A stretch of DNA of 10,274 nt from Holosporales bacterium (GCA_031258355.1 JAIRMZ010000100.1:1-10274), one strand, 5' to 3'; shown: positions 1-8,063, numbered from the stretch's first letter. Program-made: numbers and translations. Notes: generated by a model from the sequence alone, not told the origin.

Positions 1-1207
1 CAACCCCCTCCGTCTCAACGATGGGTGTGGAGAGTTCAGAAATAACAGCCGGGTTAATATTGCAGATCGTGACTCCATTGAGAGGGTGCCGCCCCTTCAA
101 AGTCGTCAATTTTCGAGGAGGAACATCCGCAGGAGCTGTCAATGTTGCTTCAACTTCGAGAGCCCCTCCATCGCGCAATCCTTTGAGGAGAATCTTGTCT
201 CCGATACTTCTCGTTCCAATACGGAAAACAAAGGCTTGCTCATCTTCAACAGTTCGACCATCGATATGCGTGATAATGTCCCCAACACGAAGCCCTGCTT
301 TCTCCGCAGGTGCCCCCTTTAAGATGGCCACAAGCTGTACCCCTTGGGCATGTGGCATTCCCAGCGCATCGGCCACTTCTTGAGGAATCGGTGCATGTTT
401 AACACCCAGCCAAGGACGCACGATTTTGCCTCCCTGATCCGCCATGGCAAGCACTTGGCGTACTAGGTCAGCAGGAATCGCGAATCCAGTACCACTCGAT
501 CCTCCCGAAGGAGAAACGATGAAGGTATTGATTCCCACGAGCTTTCCATCGAGGGTAACGAGAGCTCCTCCCGAGTTCCCCCGATTGATGGCCGCATCCG
601 TCTGGATGTAGTAACGATAACGCCCTTCCCCAATATGGGTCCTGGCCAACGCCGAGATAATACCAGAGGCGACAGACTGGCCAATTCCATGAGGGTTCCC
701 GATCGTCAAGACGAGATCCCCCACCTCCAAAGTATCTACGCTCCGCAATTCCAAAAAGGGGAACGGCCCCTTTGCCTCTTTGATTTTCAAAAGAGCTAGA
801 TCTGTTTTGATATCATCGACAACCGTTTCCGCGTCCATCTCCCGCCCATCCGGCAGGACGAGGCGGATCTCTACAGCATTTTCGACTACATGATGATTCG
901 TAATCACCATTCCATCAGCACGCACGATAACACCCGATCCCAGAGCATTTTGAATACGCTCTGCTGGAACACCTCCAAAGGGTCCGAAGAGATTCCCGAA
1001 AAAATGATCCATTAACCTCGACATCACTTGAACCTTGCGATGAGTGCAAATATTGACAACAGCAGGAGAAGTCTTCTTTACAATTGGACTGAAAGAATGG
1101 GCAATTTCCGTACGCGTTTGTGGGACCGCGGGAGAAGGCGTCTCAGTGGCTCCTACGACAGATGCCATTAAAAAAATACCCCTTGCCGCAACATGAAACA
1201 GCCTCAT
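1..1207 (-). CDS. htrA: HtrA/Deg (Do) family periplasmic serine endoprotease, 3' end cut by window edge
   Basis: This frame is read by hand on the minus strand: 402 codons from ATG at 1207-1205, open to base 1, so the C-terminus is missing. A GAGGGAGA ribosome binding site lies 8 nt upstream (1216-1223). Residues 1-20 look like a signal peptide (MRLFHVAARG, then IFLMASVVG, likely cleavage after VGA), so the protein should be periplasmic. The trypsin-like domain shows the full triad: His106 in TNHHVVEN, Asp136 in KTDLALL and Ser212 in GNSGGAL. The loop before the protease core (about 60-88, with DHFFGNLFGPFGG) is short, more like DegQ/MucD than the long Q-linker loop of E. coli DegP. A first PDZ domain spans about 262-358 (RPWLGV start, GAPAEKAGLRVGDII core), and a second seems to begin near 378. 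The family degrades or refolds misfolded envelope proteins. The gene lies 51 nt downstream of the polysaccharide operon and may be read with it or separately. The family call is very secure; the DegP/DegQ/MucD subtype is not. Confidence 0.95.
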   Translation of the reverse strand, partial: MRLFHVAARGIFLMASVVGATETPSPAVPQTRTEIAHSFSPIVKKTSPAVVNICTHRKVQVMSRLMDHFFGNLFGPFGGVPAERIQNALGSGVIVRADGMVITNHHVVENAVEIRLVLPDGREMDAETVVDDIKTDLALLKIKEAKGPFPFLELRSVDTLEVGDLVLTIGNPHGIGQSVASGIISALARTHIGEGRYRYYIQTDAAINRGNSGGALVTLDGKLVGINTFIVSPSGGSSGTGFAIPADLVRQVLAMADQGGKIVRPWLGVKHAPIPQEVADALGMPHAQGVQLVAILKGAPAEKAGLRVGDIITHIDGRTVEDEQAFVFRIGTRSIGDKILLKGLRDGGALEVEATLTAPADVPPRKLTTLKGRHPLNGVTICNINPAVISELSTPIVETEGV

Positions 1208-1237
1208 ATTAAAAATCTCCCTCTACAAAACGTCCGC

Positions 1238-1265
1238 AAAAAGACTAGCATAGGAACTCTATGCT
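1238..1265 (-). terminator. Possible weak intrinsic terminator at the end of the polysaccharide operon
   Basis: A perfect 7-bp inverted repeat, AGCATAG / CTATGCT (1247-1253 and 1259-1265), has a 5-nt loop and sits on the TAG stop (1261-1259) of the GT4 gene. Read on the minus strand, it is followed 4 nt later by five T (1242-1238). The stem is short and not GC-rich, and the T-run does not directly abut it. It could be a partial terminator or attenuator between the operon and the htrA-like gene, or chance. Confidence 0.35.
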
Positions 1266-2392
1266 GGGAAATGCCTTATGATCTGCAAGGTTTCTGCGCA
1301 GATTTTTTCTTGGGCAAATTCCTGTACAGCACGCTCGCGTCCCCGTCTCCCCATTCTAAGACGTTCTTGAGGAGAGCGTATGAGGGCGCTTAAAGCCTCA
1401 ATCAAGGGTTCCACGGTTCGAGGAGGGACAAGGAGGCCGTTGTCTCCATGACACACGATTTCCCGACATCCAACGGTATCCGTTGTCACGATGGGACGCC
1501 CGGAGGCCGCCGCCTCAAGGAGCGCTTTAGGGGCGCCCTCTCGATAGGAGGGGAGACAAACGATATGTGCCGCCGCGTACAAAGATGCCATATCCTCCCG
1601 TTCTCCCAACCAGGTGACATTTCCCAATTGCTCCCAGCGTCGGAGGGTCTCCAAAGGTACCGCCGCAGGATTTTTAGGATCTGAGCGCCCCACAAGCCAA
1701 AACCTTGCTTCAGGGAAGGGTTCTTTAAGGTACTGTGCTGCTGTGACAAATTCTTGAATCCCTTTGTGCCAAAGCATGCGGGCAGGAAAAATGATTGTGC
1801 AGGGACCCTCTGGCTCGAGTTGAGGAGTAAAATGGGCACAATCTACGCCTGATCCTTTGACAAGGAAAAGATGTGGCGCAAAACGAAATATTCGAAGATC
1901 ATCAGGATTCTGCACAATGACCCCTGTGGATTTAAGGAGAAAGCGGAGTACCAGAAGGAGGATATCCCTCAATCCATTTGCCTTTATGGTATTTTCCGTA
2001 AAAATATATCCTAATCCTGTGATCAGATTAAAGCACCGTACTCGTTTCTGGAAAAGTGCTGCTACTGCGCCGTAAAGCACAGGTTTCAAAGAAACATTGA
2101 TTAGATAATCGGGATTTTCTTGACGAAGAAGGCGTATAAGGCGCGTCAAAGCCTTCCCTTCTTTCCAAGGATTAAGGCTTTTTCGATCCCATGGAAAAGG
2201 GAGCAGCCGGATCCCCGTCATAGGAGGAGCCCCGATTGCCGGAACCGTTGCGACAGAAACGACCGCTCCCTCATGATGGAGGGCTTGGGCTAAGGCAAGG
2301 CGGTGTGATCGAAAATACAGCTCTTCTGTAACGAAAAAGAGCACCTTCTTGCCCTTAAAAAAGGAAGGCATCGCTTCATGAGAGGGAGACAT
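1259..2392 (-). CDS. Family 4 glycosyltransferase (GT-B fold), last gene of the polysaccharide operon
   Basis: A 377-residue cytoplasmic or membrane-associated glycosyltransferase that should move a sugar from a nucleotide donor to a growing lipid-linked glycan. The N-terminal half has a family start, KKVLFFVTEELYFRSHRL (about 15-32), and the acceptor-side segment NLITGLGYIF (about 122-131). The C-terminal GT4 domain has FPARMLWHKGI (202-212), then LVGRSD, then the EX7E motif at Glu285 and Glu293 within PSYREGAPKALLEAAASG, then GCREIVCHGDNGLLV, which binds the donor. It resembles PglA-like enzymes of polysaccharide loci, but donor and acceptor cannot be read from sequence. The start chosen is ATG at 2392-2390, overlapping the asparagine synthase end by 17 nt, with AGGA just upstream. 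ATG at 2371 (Met8) is an alternative, 4 nt past the upstream stop. The frame is open further up to 2593, but that extension lies in the asparagine synthase gene and has no GT-like sequence. Confidence 0.92.
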   Translation of the reverse strand: MSPSHEAMPSFFKGKKVLFFVTEELYFRSHRLALAQALHHEGAVVSVATVPAIGAPPMTGIRLLPFPWDRKSLNPWKEGKALTRLIRLLRQENPDYLINVSLKPVLYGAVAALFQKRVRCFNLITGLGYIFTENTIKANGLRDILLLVLRFLLKSTGVIVQNPDDLRIFRFAPHLFLVKGSGVDCAHFTPQLEPEGPCTIIFPARMLWHKGIQEFVTAAQYLKEPFPEARFWLVGRSDPKNPAAVPLETLRRWEQLGNVTWLGEREDMASLYAAAHIVCLPSYREGAPKALLEAAASGRPIVTTDTVGCREIVCHGDNGLLVPPRTVEPLIEALSALIRSPQERLRMGRRGRERAVQEFAQEKICAETLQIIRHFPA

Positions 2393-4316
2393 TTTCCTGC
2401 GCCTGCAACCAGGATTGAAAGACAAGGATATCCCAGAGAGGGTACCCTTCATCAGCTCCCTCAAGGTGCGCCTGCCATGTTGCTCTGATAGGTGTAGGAT
2501 CAAAGATCCCTTGCTGTTGCAAAAGCCGCTTTTCCAGCAGCTCTTCTGCCCAAGGCCGTAGAGGGCCGCGCAGCCAAGCATGGAGAGGAACACCGAATCC
2601 CATTTTGGGACGTTCTATGAGGGCTTTGGGGACACGCTTATAGAGGATCTGACGGAGAGCCCATTTCGTCGTCCGTTTTCGTAATTTTAAAGAAGGGGGT
2701 AGTTTCCAGGTAAACTCTACAACACGATGATCGAGAAGAGGGACACGCGTTTCAAGAGCGACATGCATGCTCGCACGATCTCCCTTCATCAAAATATCTT
2801 CGGGAAGATAAGTGGCAAGATCTAAAAACTGCATACGGTCACAAAAATCAGGGATGTCTTTTTCAAGAGTTCTATCTTGCAAGAGGGTCTGGAGTTCTGT
2901 TGCTTTTAATACCAAAGAGTCCGGATGCTGCCAGTAACTAACGAGATTTTGATAAATCTCTTTCTCCGACGAAAGGGCCATAACGTTAGCAAGTTTGCGG
3001 AGTTTGTTGTCTAATTGAGAAGGGAATTGATGAGGGAAAAAATGTGTTCCAAGTCGGCAAATTCTTGTGCAAATATCGGATTTTAAAACTTTCGCCCATA
3101 AAGAGATATAAGGAAAATGCGAAAAAAGACGGTGTTGTCTAGCAAGCTGATAGCGGTTATATCCAGCAAATAATTCATCTCCTCCATCGCCTGAAAGAGC
3201 GACACTGACATGCTTACGTATTAAAGCGCAAACGAGCATTGTTGGGATTTGAGAGGAATCGGCGAAAGGCTCATCGTACACATGAGGTAACATCTCTACA
3301 AGCCGCAAAGCGCTGGCGACATCGGCGTACAGCTCGGTATGTTGTGTTCCAAGATGTTGGGCCACAGCAGCAGCGTAAGGAGCTTCGTTGTATTCTTGAT
3401 CGGAGAATCCGATCGAAAACGTGTGGATAGGCGATGCGCTCTGCTCTGCGATTAAAGCGGTCACAAGGGAAGAATCGATTCCCCCTGACAAAAGAGCTCC
3501 GATAGGAACATCGGCAACGAAGCGGCATTTTACCGCCTCCTTCAGAAGGGTTTCTAGTTCTTCGATTTGCCTTTGTTCATCATCTTGCATTTCCCGTTCT
3601 TGTAAACCGCGCATAACAACATCTCTTGCCCTCCAAAAAGGGTAAACCTCCGGCTCCTTCCCAAACGTAAACTTGAGCAAGTGCCCAGACTCCAACTTAT
3701 GAACATTCTTGTAAATCGTCCGAGGAGCGGGGATATATCCGAAACGCGTAAAAGAGGCGATAGAATCCCGATCAAGCATAGGTTGCCAGCCCTTATAAGC
3801 ACGGAGAGCCTTCAGCTCGGATCCGAAAAAAAACACCGCATCCTGCCAGGCCCAATAAAAAGGTTTGATACCCAGGCGATCACGAACACACCACAATGTT
3901 TTTTCTTGTCGATCGAACAAAGCGAAGGCAAACATGCCCACCAAACGCGGGAGCGTTTTTTCTATTCCAAACGTTGCGCAAGCCTCTAGGAGAACTTCCG
4001 TATCGGAAGAACCTCGAAAAAACGTGCCCGCCCGTGTAAGATCCTGAATGAGCTGCTGAAGAGCATAAATCTCTCCATTATAGACTAAGATGTATCTCCC
4101 TGAAGCGGAAATCATAGGTTGATTCCCTGTTGGAGATAAATCACGAATAGCAAGGCGGCGATGCCCTAAGGCCACACCCTGCTCGAGAGAGACCCACGTT
4201 CCCCGTGCATCCGGACCCCGGTGCTCCAGCGTATCTGTCATTGTGTCAATTGTGGATCTTAGTGTTTCTTTACTGAGGCGATGTGTCGGGTCAATCAGCC
4301 CCGCAAGACCGCACAC
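2376..4316 (-). CDS. asnB: Glutamine-hydrolysing asparagine synthase family amidotransferase, likely sugar-acid amidation
   Basis: A 646-residue class II glutamine amidotransferase fused to an asparagine-synthase ATP domain. It transfers ammonia from glutamine to an AMP-activated carboxylate. The start is GTG (4316-4314), fixed because Cys2 of MCGLAGLID must become the N-terminal nucleophile. The glutaminase domain (2 to about 215) shows HRGPD (32-36), GHRRLAI, NQPM, NGE (80-82) and SDTEVLL (104-110). The synthetase domain (from about 235) has the PP-loop SGGIDSS (277-283), then SGDGGDELFAGYNRY (375-389), then KGDRASMHVALETRVPLLDHR. At 646 residues it is longer than E. coli AsnB (554) and close to the larger homologues found in polysaccharide clusters. 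The gene starts 3 nt after the dehydrogenase stop and ends overlapping a GT4 gene. Placed next to a UDP-sugar dehydrogenase, it more likely amidates a uronic acid residue (WbpS-like role) than makes asparagine; this is inference. A housekeeping asparagine synthetase cannot be excluded. Confidence 0.94.
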   Translation of the reverse strand: MCGLAGLIDPTHRLSKETLRSTIDTMTDTLEHRGPDARGTWVSLEQGVALGHRRLAIRDLSPTGNQPMISASGRYILVYNGEIYALQQLIQDLTRAGTFFRGSSDTEVLLEACATFGIEKTLPRLVGMFAFALFDRQEKTLWCVRDRLGIKPFYWAWQDAVFFFGSELKALRAYKGWQPMLDRDSIASFTRFGYIPAPRTIYKNVHKLESGHLLKFTFGKEPEVYPFWRARDVVMRGLQEREMQDDEQRQIEELETLLKEAVKCRFVADVPIGALLSGGIDSSLVTALIAEQSASPIHTFSIGFSDQEYNEAPYAAAVAQHLGTQHTELYADVASALRLVEMLPHVYDEPFADSSQIPTMLVCALIRKHVSVALSGDGGDELFAGYNRYQLARQHRLFSHFPYISLWAKVLKSDICTRICRLGTHFFPHQFPSQLDNKLRKLANVMALSSEKEIYQNLVSYWQHPDSLVLKATELQTLLQDRTLEKDIPDFCDRMQFLDLATYLPEDILMKGDRASMHVALETRVPLLDHRVVEFTWKLPPSLKLRKRTTKWALRQILYKRVPKALIERPKMGFGVPLHAWLRGPLRPWAEELLEKRLLQQQGIFDPTPIRATWQAHLEGADEGYPLWDILVFQSWLQAQENVSLS

Positions 4317-4319
4317 AGC

Positions 4320-5600
4320 CTACAATCTCCACACTTGGTAACCGAGGGACTCTATCATTTCTAGAGGAAAAACCGCTTTAAGATCGACAAAAAGCCCACC
4401 GGCCCTGAGGTTGGCACATAGGTCTTTAGGAGATTGCGTGACGTAAGCTTGATGCGGAACGGCAAGGATATAGGCTTCAGCCCGCGGAGGAAGGGAGGCC
4501 CAGGGAGTTAGAGGGCAACCATATTCTCGTTGCACCACATTAGGATCAGCAAGAGGGTCTGTAAGTGTGACGGTACACCCAAATTCTTGCAGCTCTTTCA
4601 CAAGATCAACGACCTTTGAGTTCCTCAAATCTGGGCAATTTTCTTTAAATGTCGCTCCAAGAACAGTGACAAGGGAACCCTTCACAGAAGAGCCCGATCG
4701 GATCAATTTCTTGATCGTCTGTTGAGCAACATAACGCGCCATCGCATCATTAAGGCGCCGTCCTGCGAGAATAATCTCTGGATGATACCCCAGCGTTTCA
4801 GCTTTATGCGTTAAGTAATAAGGGTCCACACCGATGCAATGCCCTCCGACTAGGCCAGGACAAAAAGGAAGGAAATTCCATTTTGTGCGTGCTGCTGCGA
4901 GGACTTCTTGCGTATCAATACCGAGGAGCTCAAAGATCATCGAGAGCTCATTCATCAAAGCAATATTCAAATCTCGTTGCGTGTTTTCGATGACCTTCGC
5001 AGCTTCCGCTACTTTTATGGTGCTGGCACGAAAGACACCGGCTGGAATAACGGATTCATAGATCTCTGCTATGCGTGTGCACGTCTCTGGCGTGTCGCCA
5101 GAAACGACCTTGGTAATTTTTGTTACCGTGCGCTCTTTGTCGCCGGGATTGATGCGTTCCGGAGAATATCCGACAAAAAAGTCCGTCTTCCCTTTAAATC
5201 CAGAATGCTTTTCCAGAAGAGGAACGCAAACTTCCTCTGTGACTCCTGGATAGACTGTAGATTCAAAAACGACCGTCGTTCCCTTTTTCAAATGCCGACC
5301 GATAAGCGTACTGGCCGCTTCCAAACAAGAAAGATCGGGATTGTGGGCACCATCAACCGGCGTTGGAACAGCGACAATAATAAAATCTGCTGTACTGAGC
5401 AGGGCGGGATCTGTAGTTGGAGAGAATCCCTTAGCAAGGAGAAAATCTTGGGAAGAGACTTCTCCTGTTGGATCTTTCTGCCGCTGATAGCAAGCAATTT
5501 TCTCTTGTGAAAGATCAAATCCTATCGTCTTGTATTTTTGGCCGAAGGCTATTGCCAACGGAAGGCCAACATAGCCTAAACCAACAACAGCGATGATCAC
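4320..5600 (-). CDS. tviB: UDP-N-acetylhexosamine C6 dehydrogenase, TviB/WbpO type
   Basis: A 426-residue NAD-dependent nucleotide-sugar dehydrogenase. The family oxidises the C6 hydroxyl of UDP-GlcNAc or UDP-GalNAc in two steps to a uronic acid for capsule or O-antigen. The N-terminal Rossmann fold has GLGYVG (7-12) and Asp29 closing strand 2. Further family marks are VPTPVD (78-83), ESTVYPG (113-119) and VGYSPERINPGDKE (143-156). The central stretch EAAKVIENTQRDLN carries the conserved Lys202 and Asn206. The catalytic Cys255 is in GGHCIGVDPYY. The C-terminal UDP-binding domain contains GATFKENCPDLRNSK. NTQRDLNIALMNE, KWNFLP and ENCPDLRN match the TviB/WbpO branch better than UDP-glucose dehydrogenase, hence the HexNAc call; the exact epimer is not determined. 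The start is GTG at 5600-5598, 3 nt after the TAA of the upstream GT gene. The next codon upstream, AGC, follows that in-frame stop, so no longer start exists. Confidence 0.93.
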   Translation of the reverse strand: MIIAVVGLGYVGLPLAIAFGQKYKTIGFDLSQEKIACYQRQKDPTGEVSSQDFLLAKGFSPTTDPALLSTADFIIVAVPTPVDGAHNPDLSCLEAASTLIGRHLKKGTTVVFESTVYPGVTEEVCVPLLEKHSGFKGKTDFFVGYSPERINPGDKERTVTKITKVVSGDTPETCTRIAEIYESVIPAGVFRASTIKVAEAAKVIENTQRDLNIALMNELSMIFELLGIDTQEVLAAARTKWNFLPFCPGLVGGHCIGVDPYYLTHKAETLGYHPEIILAGRRLNDAMARYVAQQTIKKLIRSGSSVKGSLVTVLGATFKENCPDLRNSKVVDLVKELQEFGCTVTLTDPLADPNVVQREYGCPLTPWASLPPRAEAYILAVPHQAYVTQSPKDLCANLRAGGLFVDLKAVFPLEMIESLGYQVWRL

Positions 5601-5603
5601 GCT

Positions 5604-6653
5604 TTACTTGCTCCAACGATGCTCCTTTACCGTAGCGCGTCCAATAGCCTCATTCCAGAGAGTGTGATTACGTTGCGGAGAAAAACGGAGCGTAATTTTT
5701 GTCGCTTCTTGCCCTAATCTTTTGCGCTGTGGGTCATCTCCAAGAAGTTCTTCTATCACAGCAGCAAGCCGATCTGCCTTTCCGACCGGGAACAAGCGCC
5801 CATTCTGTCCATCACAGACAAGCTCTCTATTTTCCGGGCGATCCGATGTAATAACGGGCAACCCGACAGACATCGCCTCGGCAAGGGCATTAGGGAATCC
5901 TTCATAACGGGTTGAGGACACAAAAATATCCGCTTCAGAGAGCACTCGAAAGGGATCATGTGTAATTCCGAGAAAGCGAACCTGCCGCTTTATTCCGAGG
6001 CGTGCAACAAGGGCCAAAAGGTCTTCTTTTTCTGGCCCCTCTCCATAAATATGCAAGGAGCAAAGAGGAGCGTTTTTGCAGACAAAAGAAAAAGCCCTCA
6101 AGAGCGTTGGAAAGTCTTTCTGAGCATCCAATCGGCCAATGGAAATGAGTGTAGTAACTTGCTCTGCATAATGTACCTGTCTTAGAGGCGCCTCTACAGC
6201 ATTAGGAATAACCATCAGAGGAACACCCAACGCCCTTACCGTTGCGGCAATTTCTTCCGTTTGGGTGACGATGAGGACCGCCCACCGATAAGTCCAAGCC
6301 CGTAATGTCTTTATAAACCAACCATAAGGGAGAAGACGCGCATCCACACGTTTCGAGATAATCACCGGGATTTTAAGCCCCCGTGTCGCTAGCAAAGTAA
6401 GGATATTTGTCTTCGTTAGATAGGAAATAATGAGATCAGGCCGTAGACGTTTCAAGGTTCTCCGATAGGAAGAGAGCCGAAGTGGTAAGAATTTGATGGC
6501 AGAATCGAGAGGATAAAAAGGCTGTTCTTCTGGAGTAGCGATCAAAGTGATCAGTGTCACGGCATGCTTCTGTGCAAGGAAGTCTGCAAGGCGGGAGATA
6601 TCTCTTTCGGCTCCCCCCGCCCGCAGAGTCAGAATAACTAAAGCAATCCGCAT
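5604..6653 (-). CDS. Family 4 glycosyltransferase, first gene of the polysaccharide operon
   Basis: A 349-residue GT-B enzyme of family GT4, predicted to add a sugar to a lipid-linked glycan on the cytoplasmic side. The N-terminus MRIALVILTLRAGGAERDIS has the GGAER motif (13-17) that lines the cleft. The donor-binding half has SIGRLDAQKDFPTLLRAF (171-188), then IYGEGPEKEDL (202-212), and LGIKRQVRFLGITHDPF (219-235). The EX7E pair is Glu251 and Glu259 within SSTRYEGFPNALAEAMSVG, followed by LPVITSD and REL. This C-terminal signature is common in PglH/PglJ-like HexNAc transferases, but specificity is not readable here. The start ATG (6653-6651) has AAGGA only 1 nt away, an unusually tight spacing; no other start codon lies upstream in frame within the intergenic region. 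It heads a minus-strand operon with the dehydrogenase, the amidotransferase and a second GT4, and is divergent from the M23 peptidase gene. Confidence 0.93.
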   Translation of the reverse strand: MRIALVILTLRAGGAERDISRLADFLAQKHAVTLITLIATPEEQPFYPLDSAIKFLPLRLSSYRRTLKRLRPDLIISYLTKTNILTLLATRGLKIPVIISKRVDARLLPYGWFIKTLRAWTYRWAVLIVTQTEEIAATVRALGVPLMVIPNAVEAPLRQVHYAEQVTTLISIGRLDAQKDFPTLLRAFSFVCKNAPLCSLHIYGEGPEKEDLLALVARLGIKRQVRFLGITHDPFRVLSEADIFVSSTRYEGFPNALAEAMSVGLPVITSDRPENRELVCDGQNGRLFPVGKADRLAAVIEELLGDDPQRKRLGQEATKITLRFSPQRNHTLWNEAIGRATVKEHRWSK

Positions 6654-6722
6654 ATCCTTGAAATTTGACGCCCTCGGAGGAATAGAATACTCTAATTTCG
6701 TTACTAGGAAGAGGGTTAGCTG
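6654..6722. promoter_or_regulatory. Divergent intergenic region between the polysaccharide operon and the M23 gene
   Basis: These 69 bases separate two divergent starts, so promoters for both directions should lie here or slightly inside the genes. For the plus strand, TTGAAA (6658-6663) and TAGAAT (6683-6688) match 5 of 6 consensus bases each but are 19 bp apart. TTGACG (6665-6670) followed 17 bp later by TACTCT is a weaker alternative. A strong ribosome binding site, AGGAAGAGGG (6706-6715), lies 7 nt before the TTG start. For the minus strand only a poor TATTCT-like box is visible. No clear operator is seen. Confidence 0.4.
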
Positions 6723-8063
6723 TTGCAGAACCGGGCAGCGGTTTGGTTTGTTGAAGCACGGAATGTCTTAGGACTGACTCTCGCTTGTGTGGGAGTCCTT
6801 GTCGGGCAGTCTGTTTATAAAATATCGACACGTTCAACCAAATTTTCTACATTTTATGATATTTCTCGGCTTGTTCCTGTGCCAGGTTCCGAGATCTTTC
6901 TCCATAAAGATCCTCTAGATTTAGAGCGTCTGGCGGGAGAGGTTGTTCCTCCTCCCCCGCCTCCTTCCCCTGTGCTGCGAGCAGCTTCTGGGGAGTCCAA
7001 GGTTCTTAAGAAAGAAACGTTATTGGGGGTTTTAAAGCGCATCGGCCTCAGTGCTTCAGAAGGACAGAAGGTCATAAAGTCCTTAGGGAAAGAAAAAATC
7101 TCCCTTAAAGCAGGACAGAAGTTTTCCTACGCTTTGATCCCACAAGGAGAGGTGCTTCGTTTGCAACATCTCACAATTCCTACAGAATTTGGGAAAGAGG
7201 TGCGATTAGTACCCGGAAATGGGGGAGCTTATCGCTTTAAGCGAATTTCTCTTCCTCTTATCGTTACAACGCAATGTATTCGAGGCACCGTTCGGGGCAA
7301 TGTTATGGCAGATGCGGTGCGTGTCGGCGTTCCTAAAGAAATTGTGCAAGCCATTCCTGAAGCTTTTGGGTCTCTTATAAATATTAAGCATCATCTTCAC
7401 CCCGGAGATCGATTTGAAGTGTTTTTTGATCGTATGAGTATCAAGGGTTCTCGAGAGAAAAAGCCTGGAAAGCTTTTGTACGTAGGTCTTCTTTCAAAAA
7501 AAGAAAAAATAGAAGTTTACCGCTTCCCAGAGAAAGGAGGGCATCGTTTCTATACAGCGGGGGCAGAAGGTGTCCAAAGAGGCCGGTTTGGATGGCCAAT
7601 TAATGGAGCCCGAAAGACTTCTGGATTTGGACCGCGTCGACATCCGATTTCTGGAAGAAGCCGTTGGCATCGAGGAGTAGATTTGTCTGCTCCTCAAGGA
7701 ACTCCGGTCTCCGCTTCTGCCGAAGGGGTTGTAAAATGTATCGTGTCAGGACATGGATATGGACGCTGTATCATGTTGGAGCATTCAGGTGGGTACGAGA
7801 CTCTCTACGCGCACTTGAGTCAGTTTGCAAAAGGCATTCGTCCGGGATCCTATGTTAAGAGTGGTCAAGTTGTGGGTTTTGTTGGGCATTCTGGATCGGC
7901 AACAGGATCTCATCTTCACTACGAAGTGCATTTACACGGAAAACCAATAGACCCTTCCTCCGTGAGGCTCTTAGCCGCGCAAAAACTCTCAGGGAAGGAT
8001 CTCAGACGCTTTCAGGAATTTAAGCGCTCCGTCGATACCGCTGTCAGACGCGTCGCACTGTAG
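6723..8063 (+). CDS. M23 family metallopeptidase with N-terminal membrane anchor (murein endopeptidase, MepM-like layout)
   Basis: A 446-residue zinc peptidase predicted to cut peptidoglycan cross-bridges in the periplasm. The start is TTG (6723-6725): an in-frame TAG lies at 6717-6719, the first ATG is far inside (codon 195), and AGGAAGAGGG precedes at 7 nt. Residues 15-32 (VLGLTLACVGVLVGQSVY) form one hydrophobic segment, a signal anchor. A proline stretch (76-83) follows. Then comes a LysM/OapA-like segment, KETLLGVLKRIGLSASEGQ (97-115), and a middle domain (about 160-290). The catalytic LytM domain (about 290-412) begins FGWPINGARKTSGFGPRRHP. Zinc ligands are His316 and Asp320 (HRGVD) and His399 (HLH). 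Assisting histidines are His364 (YAHL) and His397. All key residues are present, so it should be active rather than an EnvC-type regulator. Length and domain order resemble E. coli MepM (YebA). It is monocistronic, divergent from the GT operon and convergent with the GT9 pair, 26 nt away. Confidence 0.93.
   Translation: MQNRAAVWFVEARNVLGLTLACVGVLVGQSVYKISTRSTKFSTFYDISRLVPVPGSEIFLHKDPLDLERLAGEVVPPPPPPSPVLRAASGESKVLKKETLLGVLKRIGLSASEGQKVIKSLGKEKISLKAGQKFSYALIPQGEVLRLQHLTIPTEFGKEVRLVPGNGGAYRFKRISLPLIVTTQCIRGTVRGNVMADAVRVGVPKEIVQAIPEAFGSLINIKHHLHPGDRFEVFFDRMSIKGSREKKPGKLLYVGLLSKKEKIEVYRFPEKGGHRFYTAGAEGVQRGRFGWPINGARKTSGFGPRRHPISGRSRWHRGVDLSAPQGTPVSASAEGVVKCIVSGHGYGRCIMLEHSGGYETLYAHLSQFAKGIRPGSYVKSGQVVGFVGHSGSATGSHLHYEVHLHGKPIDPSSVRLLAAQKLSGKDLRRFQEFKRSVDTAVRRVAL

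Noticed and set aside
21..383. Plus-strand frame of 120 codons at the left edge
   Set aside because: It is antisense to the PDZ region of the htrA-like gene, which reads cleanly through this stretch.
2393..2593. N-terminal extension of the GT4 frame to an ATG at 2593
   Set aside because: This stretch overlaps the conserved 3' end of the asparagine synthase gene in another frame and has no GT-like sequence. The GT4 fold begins right after the ATG at 2392.
4908..5510. Open frame of 200 codons on the plus strand
   Set aside because: It lies wholly opposite the dehydrogenase gene, whose catalytic motifs are intact. The translation is Arg/Cys/Phe-rich with no recognisable domain.
6436..6837. Minus-strand frame of 133 codons across the divergent region
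   Set aside because: It overlaps the starts of both the GT4 and the M23 genes out of frame and has no family features.
6955..6975. C-rich run as a DNA repeat
   Set aside because: It simply encodes the proline stretch of the M23 peptidase linker; there is no repeat unit beyond that.
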